Shown here: positions 53,300 through 64,000 of the stretch, one piece after another
Layout: each line of letters starts with the position of its first letter
How positions within the stretch are numbered: position 1 is the first letter of the stretch
Source: Isoetes taiwanensis
Lineage: Eukaryota; Streptophyta; Lycopodiopsida; Isoetales; Isoetaceae
Reading direction: 5' to 3'
Assembly: GCA_021234155.1 (NCBI GenBank)
Contig: JAJEKV010000011.1
Coordinates: forward strand, 24,285,764-24,349,763
Length of the DNA: 64,000 nt
Position numbers and translations under genes: made by a program
Notes under the pieces: model-generated
Told to the model about the DNA's origin: nothing
The model's database searches: none
What the model saw: only the letters and a program-made list of their open reading frames with translations

Positions 53300-56200
53300 T
53301 GGATAGTAGTAGACGAATGTAGATGATTTGTGTAAATGTACTGGTCATTGAACCCGGTGCGGTCCCGAATCTGAGGCCATATGATGCCTTGCTCAATAGA
53401 ATGATGAAGCTCAAGAAGGCAAGGATTTTTCCGGGATCTTTGCACGAAATGGAGTGTTATTTATTTGAACAAGATATCTTTGGACATGGATGTGGGAAAA
53501 TTTTCCAACCGGCATGTGGATATGTATGCCAAGTACTGGACTTTGAACTTATTCATTTGTATGTGTAAGTCAAGTTAGTGATTTTATCCTTTTCAACTTG
53601 TTATAGGTACTGCTGACTCGTGATTTCCGGATGATAAGAAGGCCGACGCGTCTGGTTCTTCCCAGGACGACTTCATGGAATTTCGCGACATCTTTGCAAA
53701 GCAGCGAAAAAGATAAATCTATGGCAACCTCAGAAGCGTAGAAGAGATATTGTAAAGGTAGCTCTTACATGGATAAATTGGCTGAAGTGCGGATGGATCA
53801 TGATTCCAATGCTATGTAGAGTTCTTGAACATCACACTTTTGGCCATCTTCAACATGGCACTTCTGAGTAAGAACACCATCAACATTCGGATCTTCAATT
53901 AGCCGGGGACATTGGCGTTGACATGCTTGCACTTAAGAGGTATTTTGTATTTCACATCTCCTTTTATTAATATTGAGTAGATTGGATACCATGTTAGCGA
54001 CTTCTTTCACTCATCATTTTACAAAGTTGATCGGTCTTTTGCGGGCTCCACATCCTCACTATGGCATGCGGTTGTGTCAGTGTCCCACTTTTTTTTGAAG
54101 CATGGACAAAATCCTTCACCGGTTGTGAAGATTCATAAGTGTCCACAACGAAAGATGGGGATTCATGTGGCCTCTATGTTGCGGCTTATATCACGAAGTT
54201 TGTAGACACAATCGTGTGTCATTAAAACTACCAATGTGAAGTGTCTCATGTCTTTTGTCTTGCAAACAAATGGTTTTAATACTTATTATGTAAGTATTGT
54301 TGTCACATTTTGATTACCGGCTGGTTCTTGCCAAAGTATCGCGGAGGATCGTCGTGATGTTCTCATCAGAGCACTACCGAGGAGTTAGACCACATTCATC
54401 GCACCGAAACCATTAAACCACACGGTACTAATAAATGTGGGTAGAAGCTTGACCTATCTCCATTATCAATGCTAAACACTATTTGATTATAAAATACACA
54501 TTTTTTCATTGAATTTTAATGAATAAAATCTCTTTTTATTCAACTCCACCATACTTTATTGATAAATTGCATGTTCTTTCATAGCGGGTAATCTGAGAAA
54601 AGGTTGATAGTGTTTGATATCAATAATGTTTTGGCAAAACAAATACATAGGACTTTGGTATCGGATGATGACTAGTTGGAAATTATGACATAATAGGCAA
54701 GAAAGTATTGTTTTAAGGCCCCCACCTAGGCGAATTCCTCGAATTTGTATTTGAACACTTTGAAGTAGGAATATGGTCATCAATAGCTCCATGGAACCTA
54801 TCAAGAGTAGTGGATAAAATCTTCACAATGGCCTTGAGATAAGGGACTTATATAAGGTTCACCTTTGATGGAAACCCTTGTTTGGGCTGGCTTTCGGGAT
54901 TCGACCGAAGACAAACCTTTGTATCTGAAGCCAATTGAGTTTATATACGAGAAGTATCAGACGGGGAATGGCGACAACACACTAATAGTAGGCGACTCGA
55001 GTACAAGATGCTCTTCAATCCCAACGAAAATTGCATATGCCCACCTTCATGGCGGGGAAAGTGATGTTGAAGACGAGGTCTCTTGACGCCGAAACCATGG
55101 CTAGAGGGTTTGTTGATAGCACCAGACCTGCAGCGGTATGTGAAGCGAGAATTCTTTCACATGAAATCCAACAGATGTACTAACAACTTGGTATGCGGAG
55201 GCAAATGCTTTGAGAGAGGGCTACAAGAATGAGAGATGGCATGTCAGGCTATGGACAAGGCTGCAAAAAAGCAACATATTGAAGCAATGAGAATAGTATG
55301 TACTGGCTTCACATCGGCTGTGACCAGATTTTGAATGTAATTTAATGTTAATATAAAACATGAACAACAGACTTGTATATATTGGCATCATATCTGATAT
55401 GACCAGGTTGTATATCTTGTGATATGTAATACAAGAGTTTTTGTCTCCATACATGTTCCACTTTCTGCTTTATTTCATGAATCAAAAGAAAAGCTATTGA
55501 TAATTCACTCTTCAAGGAAAAAAGCGGCATCTATAAGTAAAATATAAATTAGAACTACTTACGAATTCAAAGATGTTACAGACATTGCATTAGTTCTATG
55601 GCATTCAGATCATGATTTGATATACATTCAACTACTATACCACAACATCGTACATACTATGTACATGATATGTATAAATGTATACAGAATGTTCTCCAAA
55701 GAGTTCCAGATGTACATAAAAAATTCAATATGTAACGAGTCCTGCGAACGGTGTCCTTTATTCGGATGTATATATTCAATACTTGTCTTATGGAAGGAAG
55801 TACATTTAAATACTATTATGTATCACACTATCTTTGAAAACTATCTTGAGATCAGGAAAGCTTAAAATGTACTATAATGTACTTGGGACTACAAAAATCA
55901 AGACTATAAAAACACAGCCTGACTTTCAACACATTTTCTACCTTATGCCACATTGGATGTAATTGGAAGTACATCCAAGTACTTTTCCTGTTAAATATAG
56001 CTCATTCAGTACCTCCAAGTGTAAAAATATAATTACTGTAGTTGGATGTACTTCAATGTATATCAGATACATCCCTTGCATGGAATGCAAATAGGATTAC
56101 TAAACTTATCCGGCATGCAGGAAGCTAGCTTCTATCAAACACAAAAGAGGATTAAAGACTTAAAACTGACACGGGGCATGTCAAGCGGATTGGAAGTGTC

Positions 56201-57030
56201 CTTTTCTTCTGACATCCACGTACTTTGGAAGTTTTTGTGTGGGTTAACAAAACTCATTTACCAAGCTGTTTGGTTGATTAGGGCTTATATGCGCCTGGGT
56301 TGCCTTCTGCCGGTGCCCACATATTAGCACGATAATGACATCCGCTTTCTTCTAATTGCGGCTTTTGTGAGGTTTCTTGCTTGCACTTGAAGAATTCACG
56401 GAGGCTACTCCTTTTTGCTTGACTTTTCCATTCTCACCAACAATCAGCGATAACGGGGAATGCTTAGGCTGCTAATTTATCATTGCTATTTGCTTGTTTC
56501 ACTTCTGGAGACCTTCGCGGATATTTTGTAGCATAGTATCCTTCACAATTTCTTCTTATTTGGATTTCCAATGGCGGGGTTCAAAAAAGTGCGACCTTTC
56601 ATCGAGCAGTTTTCTTTGCTTGCTAAAGCTCTCCTTTACCTGGGGCGTAAATCTTGAACACGATCATATATAAATTTACAAATTTCATCAAGCTTACGCT
56701 TCATTTTTCTTTGTCACATTCGATATTACTGCAATCTTCTTGCGCCATTTACGTTCCGCCGTTGTTCATCATGGTTCTTGCGTAGTTTAGGGTTATTTGG
56801 AGGAATTACGGCAGAAGGAGGAAATCCTAAGCTGCGAAGTTTTAGCGAGAAAGTGGGAAATTCTCTTAGCGTTGGCGTTTCTTGGAGTGGTTAGGCGGGG
56901 TGAAATCGCTTCATGATTGCGTTTTTAATTGGCGTGGCAAGTAATTCCGAAAAAAAAGATTCCTTAATATAGCTATTATGTACATACTGAAAAAACGGTT
57001 ATGTAGTTGAAATGTGATACATCTCTTACT
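53300..57030. other. Decayed DNA with scattered coding-like pieces, no assigned gene
   Basis: 53,330-53,575 reads GAVPNLRPYDALLNRMMKLK and PGSLHEMECYLFEQDIFGHG. 54,060-54,190 reads SLWHAVVSVSHFFLKHGQNP SPVVKIHKC. 54,868-55,086 is open (METLVWAGFRDSTEDKPLYL), and AAVCEARILSHEIQQM near 55,130 recalls the Helitron EASWRILSYEIQQ block. None is long enough to assign. 55,200-57,000 is AT-rich with TACAT-type repeats; nothing else seen. Confidence 0.35.
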
Positions 57031-57257
57031 CTACATTTGGCCAAATGTAAGACACCCTACCTTTCTTTTACCCTCCACAGGTTGCTTTTCAAATGTCTTC
57101 CAAGTAACTAGTAATGAACCCGTGCCATCCATTTCCTGTGGACATTTTCTAATTCTATCCAACCCACATTTTTTACACGCCAACATCAAGCAATTATGAT
57201 CAAACCACTCCTCATCATCACCTTTGCTGCAGACCACTTGTCTCCATAAATCACTGG
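57031..57257 (-). pseudogene. Transposase fragment, minus strand (C-x2-C box)
   Basis: The frame reads GDDEEWFDHNCLMLACKKCG and LDRIRKCPQEMDGTGSLLVT, then WKTFEKQPVEGKRKVG. The plus-strand stretch 58,655-58,815 is a degraded copy in opposite orientation, with the same DNA words (GATTTATGGAGACAAGTGGT). It is interrupted at 57,258 by the GGGTGCAAAATCG element end. CKKC with a later C suggests a zinc-binding N-terminal part of a DDE-type transposase; the link rests on the better-ordered plus-strand gene. Confidence 0.5.
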
Positions 57258-57258
57258 T

Positions 57259-60010
57259 GGGTGCAAAATCGGTACTGGGTAGCAGAAATCACCGTCCGGA
57301 TGCCGCTTACAAGTGCTTAAAATCGGTGTGTTTTAAACACGACGTGCGTGATTGAAGTATTGACATGTAGGGTGTCGCGAGATCAAATACATTTGAGAGA
57401 ATCATGAACATGTTTGGTGCGGAAACATGAATGCACGTAGCCGCCATATTCACGGATGGCGGGCTAACTATCTTAATTCAAGCAAAATGGAGGGACTAAT
57501 TGTTTCCAAGAATTGCCTGAACCAACGAAATTCAACAATTTGCCCTCACCAATTCAGCAATACCGCAATCGGGATAGATGAAACCCAATTCCTCTCCCGT
57601 TCAATTCTGAGAGCCATTGATCACGACAAGGAAAGAGAAGTCGAGGCCCCGGTGTATGCAAAGAAGGTAGCAATGAAGAAGAATTTCTCTTCTAAAGATT
57701 AAGCCTTCAAAGGCGAATAAGAAATTGAGGCCCAGTGACCCTTGAGAATAAGAGAAATTTCAGGAGAAATTTATGAAGTATTCAACCAAATCAGTACAAA
57801 TGTTGATGACAGCGACAAAGGCGCATCCTTGGCCAGTCTTCTTTGGAGGGCAAGGGATTTACCAATTGCTTCTATAAAGAAATCTAAGCGAGGTTACTAT
57901 GGCCGAGCAAATGGTGAAGAATTTGAAGGAAACAATGCAAGAACATAAGTTTGAGAGGAATTATGACATGCCGTGCAAGGAAGTCCACCACGATAATGGC
58001 GGCCAGCCGGTACAAATGGTGTCAAGCCATTGAATCAAGCGAAGTGGCGGTGCTTTCGGCATCGGAAAAACAATTTCAAATGCTTTTCAAAGAAAGGGTG
58101 CAAGCTAACAAGGGGAAGGACCTTGGTCAATGTTCAGGAGGAGGAAGCGGATGGATAGCATGTTAGATCACAATAGAAAGTTTGTTATCAAGTTAAGTTG
58201 AGAAAATACAAGAGTTTCTCCATACAAGAAAGGCGTGAGGAAGTATGTATCGAGAGGCGGGAATAAAGATGGAACATCAATTCACCTTCTTGAAGTCGAC
58301 CAAGTAAGTATTCATCCTATATTGTAGGGTTCATTATATGTAGCATTTATTTGGCATTCACACGATTTCCCTAGGTTGCAATTCTACCTCGAGGGTTTAG
58401 AGGAGAATCCTCATATCAAAATTGCATTTGCAGACTTTTGAGAGGTTGAAACCTAGTTTTGTAAGGAGGATCGTGAGAGGCATACATCTTTGTTGCATTT
58501 ACCACTTGAAATTTGAATACATCATGCAAGGATTGAGCAGTGAGAAAATCGGGTGGAGTTCATGACAATTGCAAGCTGCCACTGTGAGATTTGTGGCCAC
58601 GGCCCGAGAATGTGCAGCCCAAGGAGCATACAATCAAGTGTACCCCGGTGATTTATGGAGACAAGTGGTAGTGTGCGGCAAAGGTGATGATGAGGGTGGT
58701 TTGATCATAGCGCTTGATGTTGGCGTGTAAAAAATGTGGGTTGGATAGAATTAGAAAATGTCCACGAGGAAATGGATGTACGGGTTCGATTACTAGTTAA
58801 TTGGAAGACATTTGAAAAGCAACACGTGGACGGGGACGAGAATTGAGGGGATCAAGAAGGCTTTGAGGTACAAACTGTCTTGAGATTAGTCTGAAGGACC
58901 GAAGTCCAAAAAATTTCAAGAGGAAGTGAAAGAAGGTAATATCGATTTTGTTCCACACAATTACATAGCACATTGGCGAGGCCAATCGGTTTAAGCGATT
59001 GTGTGTCATCATTTCGAGAAGATACAATTGTATACGTTATTGACTTTCTGAGAAAATTACGACATCAAGATCGAGAATGAGCCCGGTCAATACAGCGGCA
59101 TACGGATAAGTTTCTATACTTGTTCACATAACATATAGGCATGACAAAAGTCGCGATATTCTGTTCTGTCTGGGGAAGAAGCTGTCAAAGAAGAAAAAAA
59201 AAACGAGAAGGTTGGGGCGGTCGGGGAATAGACTCAACAACGGTAGGAAGATCATAAAAAGAGACTCACTTTTACATTTCGATGATAAAGTGCATGACTC
59301 ATTATTTGTGGAACTTTGCCTACAAAAGCATGTTGCATGGCTTAAGGAGCGAGGAAATAGAGTATGAGAAGCATTGGTTTTGGGTGATGGTACGCTCATC
59401 ACAATTCAAGTCGAGGAAAACCTTTTTTTTTTCTTAGGCGGGTACTTCACAATCAATGACAAAGGAAATAGTGTGGAACTACTTTGCCCTTGCTCATGGT
59501 AAAGGTGAACATGATGGTGCAGTCTTTGTTATCAAAAGGCTGCTAAGTAAGGAACAACTCAAACCAATGGTGTGCAAGTGAGGGCATGCTAAAGATATTG
59601 TAAAAATTTACGTGTACATATTTTGATCTACCGGTCGATGAAGCAGATGAGATCAAAAGATATTTTTGGGAAATTGGGCTTTGTTGTGGCAAACATGGAA
59701 GAATATGAAATTGAAACACTCAAAGGCACAAAAAGATTCCTTTGTATCGGACACATCGTGAGGACTAGACCAAGCAGGGCTTGCTCATAGATGCACTGTC
59801 ATGTTTTACCTTTCGTTTTGCATGGACCATAATTGGGACTCTGCATCAATCTGAGGTAGATTTGGAAAGTGGGAGGTAGCTGACTTAAAACCGGGGAGTT
59901 GAGAAAAAAAAGGAGACTCTTGAACAAACCAATGAATGGATCGGTAATTTGGTAGAGGTAGGTGACAATTTTGCGGTGAATCTTTGAGGTAGACAATTAG
60001 GAGGGTGTGG
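57259..60010 (+). pseudogene. Transposase-like gene of the GGGTGYAAAATCG family, heavily frameshifted
   Basis: It begins with the element end GGGTGCAAAATCGGTACTGG. Coding-like parts follow on the plus strand: NYLNSSKMEGLIVSKNCLNQ and ISRSILRAIDHDK-like text (57.45-57.7 kb), MAEQMVKNLKETMQEHKFER (57.9 kb), SEVAVLSASEKQFQMLFKER (58.04-58.1 kb), the LVNWKTFEKQ copy (58.79 kb), VPHNYIAHWRGQ (58.95 kb), VYVIDF then ENYDIKIENEPG (59.03-59.08 kb), QFKSRK (59.4 kb) and WNYFALAHGKGEHDGAVFVI KR (59.48-59.57 kb). I recall IDFxENYxxxxQNExQ and GxGHGKGxxDGxG motifs from DDE-type transposon proteins of plants and animals. The class is not named with confidence. At least eight frame breaks. Confidence 0.5.
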
Positions 60011-60677
60011 ACTTCTACATCCTCAAGTGCCTGAAACAAATGCACACTTGAAGATTCATACAAAGATGGATGGGGCAAAATTTGGAGTGCATGAGGTTAT
60101 TTTAAGTGGATTGTATTATCAATTCTTGGGTAATTTCAAGTATATGTTGCTCACTAAACAACCCGAAGCCTCAGGTGCCTGACCATGTGGTAAGATATCC
60201 TAAAATTGATATGGAAAAGTAGAAAACCTGGACATGTCTGAGAATTTCGAGGGAGACCCATGAAAAAATTATGGCGATCTCCCAATAACAATGTAATTGT
60301 TTGACATATGAAATTGATGTTATTCTTTTCAAGTGATTTGTTGTTCGGCACCTAAGCATGTAAGCACATATTTTTATATATATTAACAATAGTGAGGATG
60401 CACAAGGGTGGTGTGCATGGACACGTGCCGAATTGAAGATTGAATTGTTGTTTATAAGAATGTAGATTTGTGACATTGGAATAAGGTTCAATTATTTATT
60501 TTGGTACCATCACTATCCCAACATTCTTGGCAAAATTATATTGTCAAAGGCGTTTCCTTGATGTGACATGTGTCAATTCGAGTAGTCATACGAAATATTT
60601 GCGACACAGTTGCAATTAATTGTTCGTGGCGTGTGAGGTTTATCGTTACCTTGGCGCCCTAAGCCGGGACTTAAGCG
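60011..60677. other. No gene seen
   Basis: AT-rich DNA between the transposase remnant and the serine-rich ORF. It contains no recognised repeats or coding stretches beyond short shadows. Confidence 0.4.
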
Positions 60678-61160
60678 TTGGCCCACAAGCTCATGCTCCG
60701 CCTACAAGCTCTCGCCAATTCATCCATGCCAATTCCTCCCCTGCACTCCAGCCAATCCTCCCAATCCTCCCAATCCTCCCAATCCTCCAGGCATAGGCGA
60801 GCACATGAGGCTGGGAGGAGGTCACCTCAGCGGCTTACTAAGCGTCGAAGAGGTGTTCCCTCCCACTCTTCCGGCTTCTGCCAGGAAGTGCTAGCGCCTC
60901 CCACTCTGCGCCTCCTCCGCCCTCCTCGCCTCCCGGTTTGGGAGTCTGATTCAGATTCCTCATCTTCTGATTCCTATGAGGAATCGAGAAAATGAGAATC
61001 GGAAATGGTCCCTTGAGGAATATGTCGCCCGTAGTGTCTTGCGGGGATGGATGGATGAAGGGAAGAGGAAGGCGAGGAAAGAAGAGGAAGGAAGAGGAAG
61101 AGGAAGAGGAAGAGGAAGGCGAGGGAAGGCGACTTGGAGGAGCTCGGGGCTTTCTTAAAG
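60678..61160 (+). CDS. Serine/arginine- and glutamate-rich ORF pair, unknown
   Basis: ATG 60,678 opens a 105-codon frame: LQALANSSMPIPPLHS, then (SQS)n from five tandem CCAATCCTCC units, then RRAHEAGRRSPQRLTKRRR and a serine/aspartate tail WESDSDSSSSDSYEESRK. A second frame overlaps from 60,976 (WSLEEYVARSVLRGWMDEGK RKARKEE) and runs into an (GRGRGRGRR) tract with a donor-like AAAG|GTACAT at 61,159. The WSLEEYVARSVLRGW stretch looks like real protein, so a single frameshifted first exon is possible. No family recognised. Confidence 0.35.
60745..60795. repeat. Tandem CCAATCCTCC decamer
   Basis: The 10-bp unit CAATCCTCCC occurs about five times in a row, encoding an SQSSQS stretch in the ORF that starts at 60,678. 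Confidence 0.85.
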
Positions 61161-61282
61161 GTACATGCAAATTTTCATTTGTTTCTGTTTTTCATTTTTT
61201 TCGTTTGTTTAATCTTCGTTTGTTTAATTTTTCGTTTGTTTCATTTTGTTTGAGATGGAGAATGAATGCACGGATGAAGATG

Positions 61283-61390
61283 AAGAAGACACCCCCCTTG
61301 AAGAAGACACCCCCTTTGAAGAAGACACCCCCTTGATGAAGAAGACAACCCCCTTTGAAGAAGACACCCCCCCTTTGAAGAAGAAGACGG
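61283..61390. repeat. GAAGAAGACACCCCCTTT tandem repeat
   Basis: Five to six copies of an 18-bp unit, GAAGAAGACACCCCCTTT, vary by one base in the C run. The reverse strand reads GGVFFKGGVFF. Length changes in C and T runs would shift frame, so this is unlikely to be conserved coding. 61,400-62,312 beyond it has no gene; TAAACAATATAGCAAAAC is duplicated at 61,933 and 61,979. Confidence 0.85.
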
Positions 61391-62312
61391 CCTCGGGGCC
61401 CAAAATTTTGTAACAATTTTGTAAAATTTTTGTACATTGGCCTAATGGCCTTTTTATAAAAATCTTGTTTACCATCAAACTTTGTTGTAACTTTGTTTCT
61501 TGTTTCATTGAGATCTCTTCTTCTTCATCTATGAAATGTTATTTTTTGTCTATCTATCAAATTTATGAAGTTGAATTCTGTGCGGTCCATTCAGATTACG
61601 CTTGATGTAGCGGTGCTCTAAGCTCTTTCATTAGTTTCAAACACTAAAGCATTTTAATCACTTTCGGCGGTGCCGGTGGTAAACCTTTGGAACACCACGG
61701 CACTTATGCAATAAACACTACCTTTAAGCGGTTATATGGCTTAACAATAAGCACGCACCTTACGCATGGCGATAAGCACATTATGACATTAAGCAACTAC
61801 ATAAAAGTATCATCCTTTTGCCAAGACAATAGCGATATCTGCCATTAAGACTCAAACCATAGCACTTGGGGCAATTTTTTTTAAGCACTTGATAAGTTTT
61901 AAGCATCCCTTTCGGTCGACATTGAAGTATATATAAACAATATAGCAAAACTTATAGACAAGTGCGCATTGAACTACATAAACAATATAGCAAAACATTC
62001 TTAAATTAAGATAAAAGATGGTACATGAAAAGTGTAGGATTCCTTGGCCTAAATAAATGACAAAGCGGACCAATAATCATGGAGAATGACAAGCGTCATC
62101 ACCATAAACCTTCTCAATTCCTCCTTCACAAACCTGCGGAGGCGCAAGCTGTTTTTCGAGAAAGTCTTTCCAAGCATAGCTTCATAATCTTTCTATCGTC
62201 TTAGGCCAAGGCTTGTATCTATGTGTATTCTTCACGGTAACTTCATTTCTTCCTCGGTCTTGGCTTCTGATTATTTTCTTCTATCTTTGGGGTGAATCTT
62301 GGTAGCACTTCA

Positions 62313-62714
62313 TCATGGACATCCATCTTGAATCACGGTACCCGAGAAATTTCGGGGTTTGCTAAGGTAAGACTTGTACAATGAATCATCAGCAAGCAAA
62401 GTCTTACAGAATCTTGGGTATGACTCATATATTTTCCCAAGTGGCTTCATCATATTTGGACACCATGGTTTGTTAGGGTGGTGAAAGTGCTTTTTATTTT
62501 TTCTGTCCCCATACAAATTCAAATCGTCCCTCAAATCACGGACATAGTACTTGCGGCACATCTTCCACATTGGAGAGTTGCATTGATGACCATATACCAA
62601 CACAACATACGTAACAAAGTCTTCAAGAAGAACAGCATACAGTGCGAATATCACTTTCTTTACGCTGGTGTATGTCATTGTCAATCGCTTGGCGTATGTG
62701 TTCATTTGCACCAA
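62313..62714 (-). CDS. Coding-like ORF of unknown function, probably transposon-derived
   Basis: Open for 133 codons with protein-like composition: SVKKVIFALYAVLLEDFVTY, then HQCNSPMWKMCRKYYVRDLR, HHPNKPWCPNMMKPLGKIYE and SYPRFCKTLLADDSLYKSYL, ending QDGCP. The Cys/His/Trp placement (C-x5-W-x2-C ... HH-x3-P-W-C) suggests a zinc-binding or DNA-binding domain. I do not recognise the family. Neighbouring minus-strand fragments belong to the coiled-coil transposon family, so it may be part of the same element. Confidence 0.45.
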   Translation of the reverse strand: MVQMNTYAKRLTMTYTSVKKVIFALYAVLLEDFVTYVVLVYGHQCNSPMWKMCRKYYVRDLRDDLNLYGDRKNKKHFHHPNKPWCPNMMKPLGKIYESYPRFCKTLLADDSLYKSYLSKPRNFSGTVIQDGCP

Positions 62715-63207
62715 ATGTTTTTTACCAACACACCATTTAAATCCAAGACAATGAGTTTATCTTTGGTGGCAAATCAATATTTGAATGCGTTGGAACATCA
62801 CGAATACCTACACAGCGGGAATTACTACATGAATAAATAGATGAAGATGAAAATGAAAATGGGTTGAATGTGGAAACCTTTACGTATCAACGGCCGAGGA
62901 TTCTCGACCTAACAGAATGGTGGTAATCCTACGGTGAATGCAACAAAAGAAAATCAATAATATTCAATGTTTTAATCAACACTAAGTTGTGGCCCTTGCC
63001 CAACAATGCCCATACCCTTTCGGGGTTATTAATGGCGGCAATCACTTGTTGAAGATCGGGGCTCACAGAACTTGAGGGCGATTACGCATTTTCTTGAACA
63101 CGCCGATATGTGTGGTGTCATGATTGAGGCTGCTTCTGCATCTTTTGCATAGCTACTTCTTGTTCTCTTTCTTGTAGCTTTGAACAACTACTTTGCTATC
63201 CTCCGGC

Positions 63208-63420
63208 TTACCCCTCTTTGTTCTTACGCCCTTTCCTTTTACGCAAATATTGAGCCAAGTTGCCCTCATCAGATGGAATTACTCCCCTCGACTTCCTTAG
63301 GTGCCGGATTGTGGCCCTGTCAGTGCGTTGTTTTCCCTGGCCGGTGCTTTGTGTTTCAGCTTCTTCTATAGCTTCTTGGACAGACTTCTTGGACTGGTGG
63401 TGGTGGTTCTGCTGTTGCAA
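63208..63420 (-). CDS. Short basic ORF, probable exon of the same minus-strand element
   Basis: The frame reads KKSVQEAIEEAETQSTGQGK, TDRATIRHLRKSRGVIPSDE and GNLAQYLRKRKGRKNKE: an acidic helix followed by a strongly basic C-terminal part that could be a nuclear localisation or DNA-binding segment. No family recognised. 62,715-63,207 and 63,421-63,859 show nothing further. Confidence 0.35.
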   Translation of the reverse strand: MQQQNHHHQSKKSVQEAIEEAETQSTGQGKQRTDRATIRHLRKSRGVIPSDEGNLAQYLRKRKGRKNKEG

Positions 63421-63859
63421 TCAAATCAGTCACAATTATTTGTACTCCTATAGGACTTTGCGGTGTTGTGCATCTTCAAATGGCACCATTGTCCTTCTTT
63501 GAACCCTCAGCGGTGAGACCTCACTTGCGGGGACGGATTAACACATCCTTTTTGGTGTACTATTTGAAGCACCTGCAACATGCCCAAAACCTAGCTTCGT
63601 CAAATACACCCTCGGCACCTTTCGGGCAACCATGAATACATTGTCCTCCTCTCAACAATGAACAACAAGTTATATGATACTCATGTTGGCAATTCATTGC
63701 TAAACTTAACTGTAAGCTTTAGTGAATTCAGACCACATCAGAACATGTATAAAATGAATCTTCCACTAGCAACTTATCTCATTATAATAGTGGGGGATGC
63801 TAAATGTTGCGGGGTATCCATTTCAACTTCCACAAAATTGTTTATGTAGAAATCACAGT

Positions 63860-64000
63860 CTGTTCTTCTTGAGAACTTTTAACTCCCTCCTCAAGTTTGA
63901 GTTCGTTTACGACCTGCTCATTAACAGATGTAGGGTTCATTGCTTTTTGTACCTTGTTCTGTGCCAGAGTTTCCATACAGGCGATCTGCTCCAAATCTTT
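63860..64000 (-). pseudogene. Inverted copy of the coiled-coil ORF (48.66-48.80 kb)
   Basis: Read on the minus strand, 64,000-63,860 begins AAAGATTTGGAGCAGAT and contains AAAAAGCAATGAACCCTACA, the same words as 48,663-48,800 on the plus strand. It carries several substitutions and small indels. It runs off the right edge of the window, so a second minus-strand copy of the element continues beyond base 64,000. Confidence 0.85.

Overview
The window is nuclear DNA from a plant, almost certainly a vascular plant with a large, transposon-rich genome. The evidence is a Ty1/copia element, two chromodomain-bearing Ty3/gypsy elements (one primed by a tRNA-iMet-like site), a RepHel Helitron and short Helitrons with A^T target sites, a CAC-ended (CACTA-like) element, and a broken LRR receptor-kinase exon whose C-terminus resembles the At4g36180/MUSTACHES group. 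No tRNA, rRNA, organellar or bacterial-type gene was recognised, and no intact cellular protein-coding gene is visible. A fern or other non-crop lineage is possible, but I cannot fix the species.

The layout is a deeply nested stack. A minus-strand Ty1/copia element occupies about 1,781-30,167 and has been split by four later insertions: a Helitron end at 1,780; a 740-bp inverted-repeat element at 1,887-2,626 (4-bp duplication ATTT); an 11.6-kb DNA transposon at 3,371-15,011 (3-bp duplication TAA); and a complete minus-strand Ty3/gypsy chromovirus at 15,672-28,468 (5-bp duplication ATATT). Removing the 740-bp and 11.6-kb insertions with one duplication copy rejoins the copia reading frame, so those boundaries are well supported.

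The 11.6-kb element carries a heavily frameshifted transposase-like gene on the minus strand (about 8.65-5.46 kb) and a second, unrecognised gene on the plus strand (about 10.27-14.68 kb). They diverge from a region packed with palindromes built from AAATGGCGCC/GGCGCCATTT half-sites. It is the best candidate here for something undescribed.

30.2-33.1 kb is a short non-repetitive-looking island with the kinase remnant. 33.1-39.97 kb is a 5'-truncated plus-strand relative of the gypsy element, with good pol and one 3' LTR, and it holds a 1.38-kb Helitron full of CCCTTTT-type pyrimidine DNA. 39.98-47.8 kb is a plus-strand Helitron Rep-helicase gene, split by a 5.6-kb CACTA-like element (TSD TCT), with a damaged Walker A motif.

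47.8-64 kb is a mosaic of decayed plus- and minus-strand fragments of an unclassified DNA-transposon family (GGGTGYAAAATCG ends, a coiled-coil ORF, a transposase with an HGKGxHDGA motif) plus a second pyrimidine-rich Helitron.

Many frameshifts in 5-28 kb and 48-64 kb sit where sister copies read CAG or CTG and this sequence reads CG/CGG. Some of the apparent decay may therefore be consensus error rather than biology.
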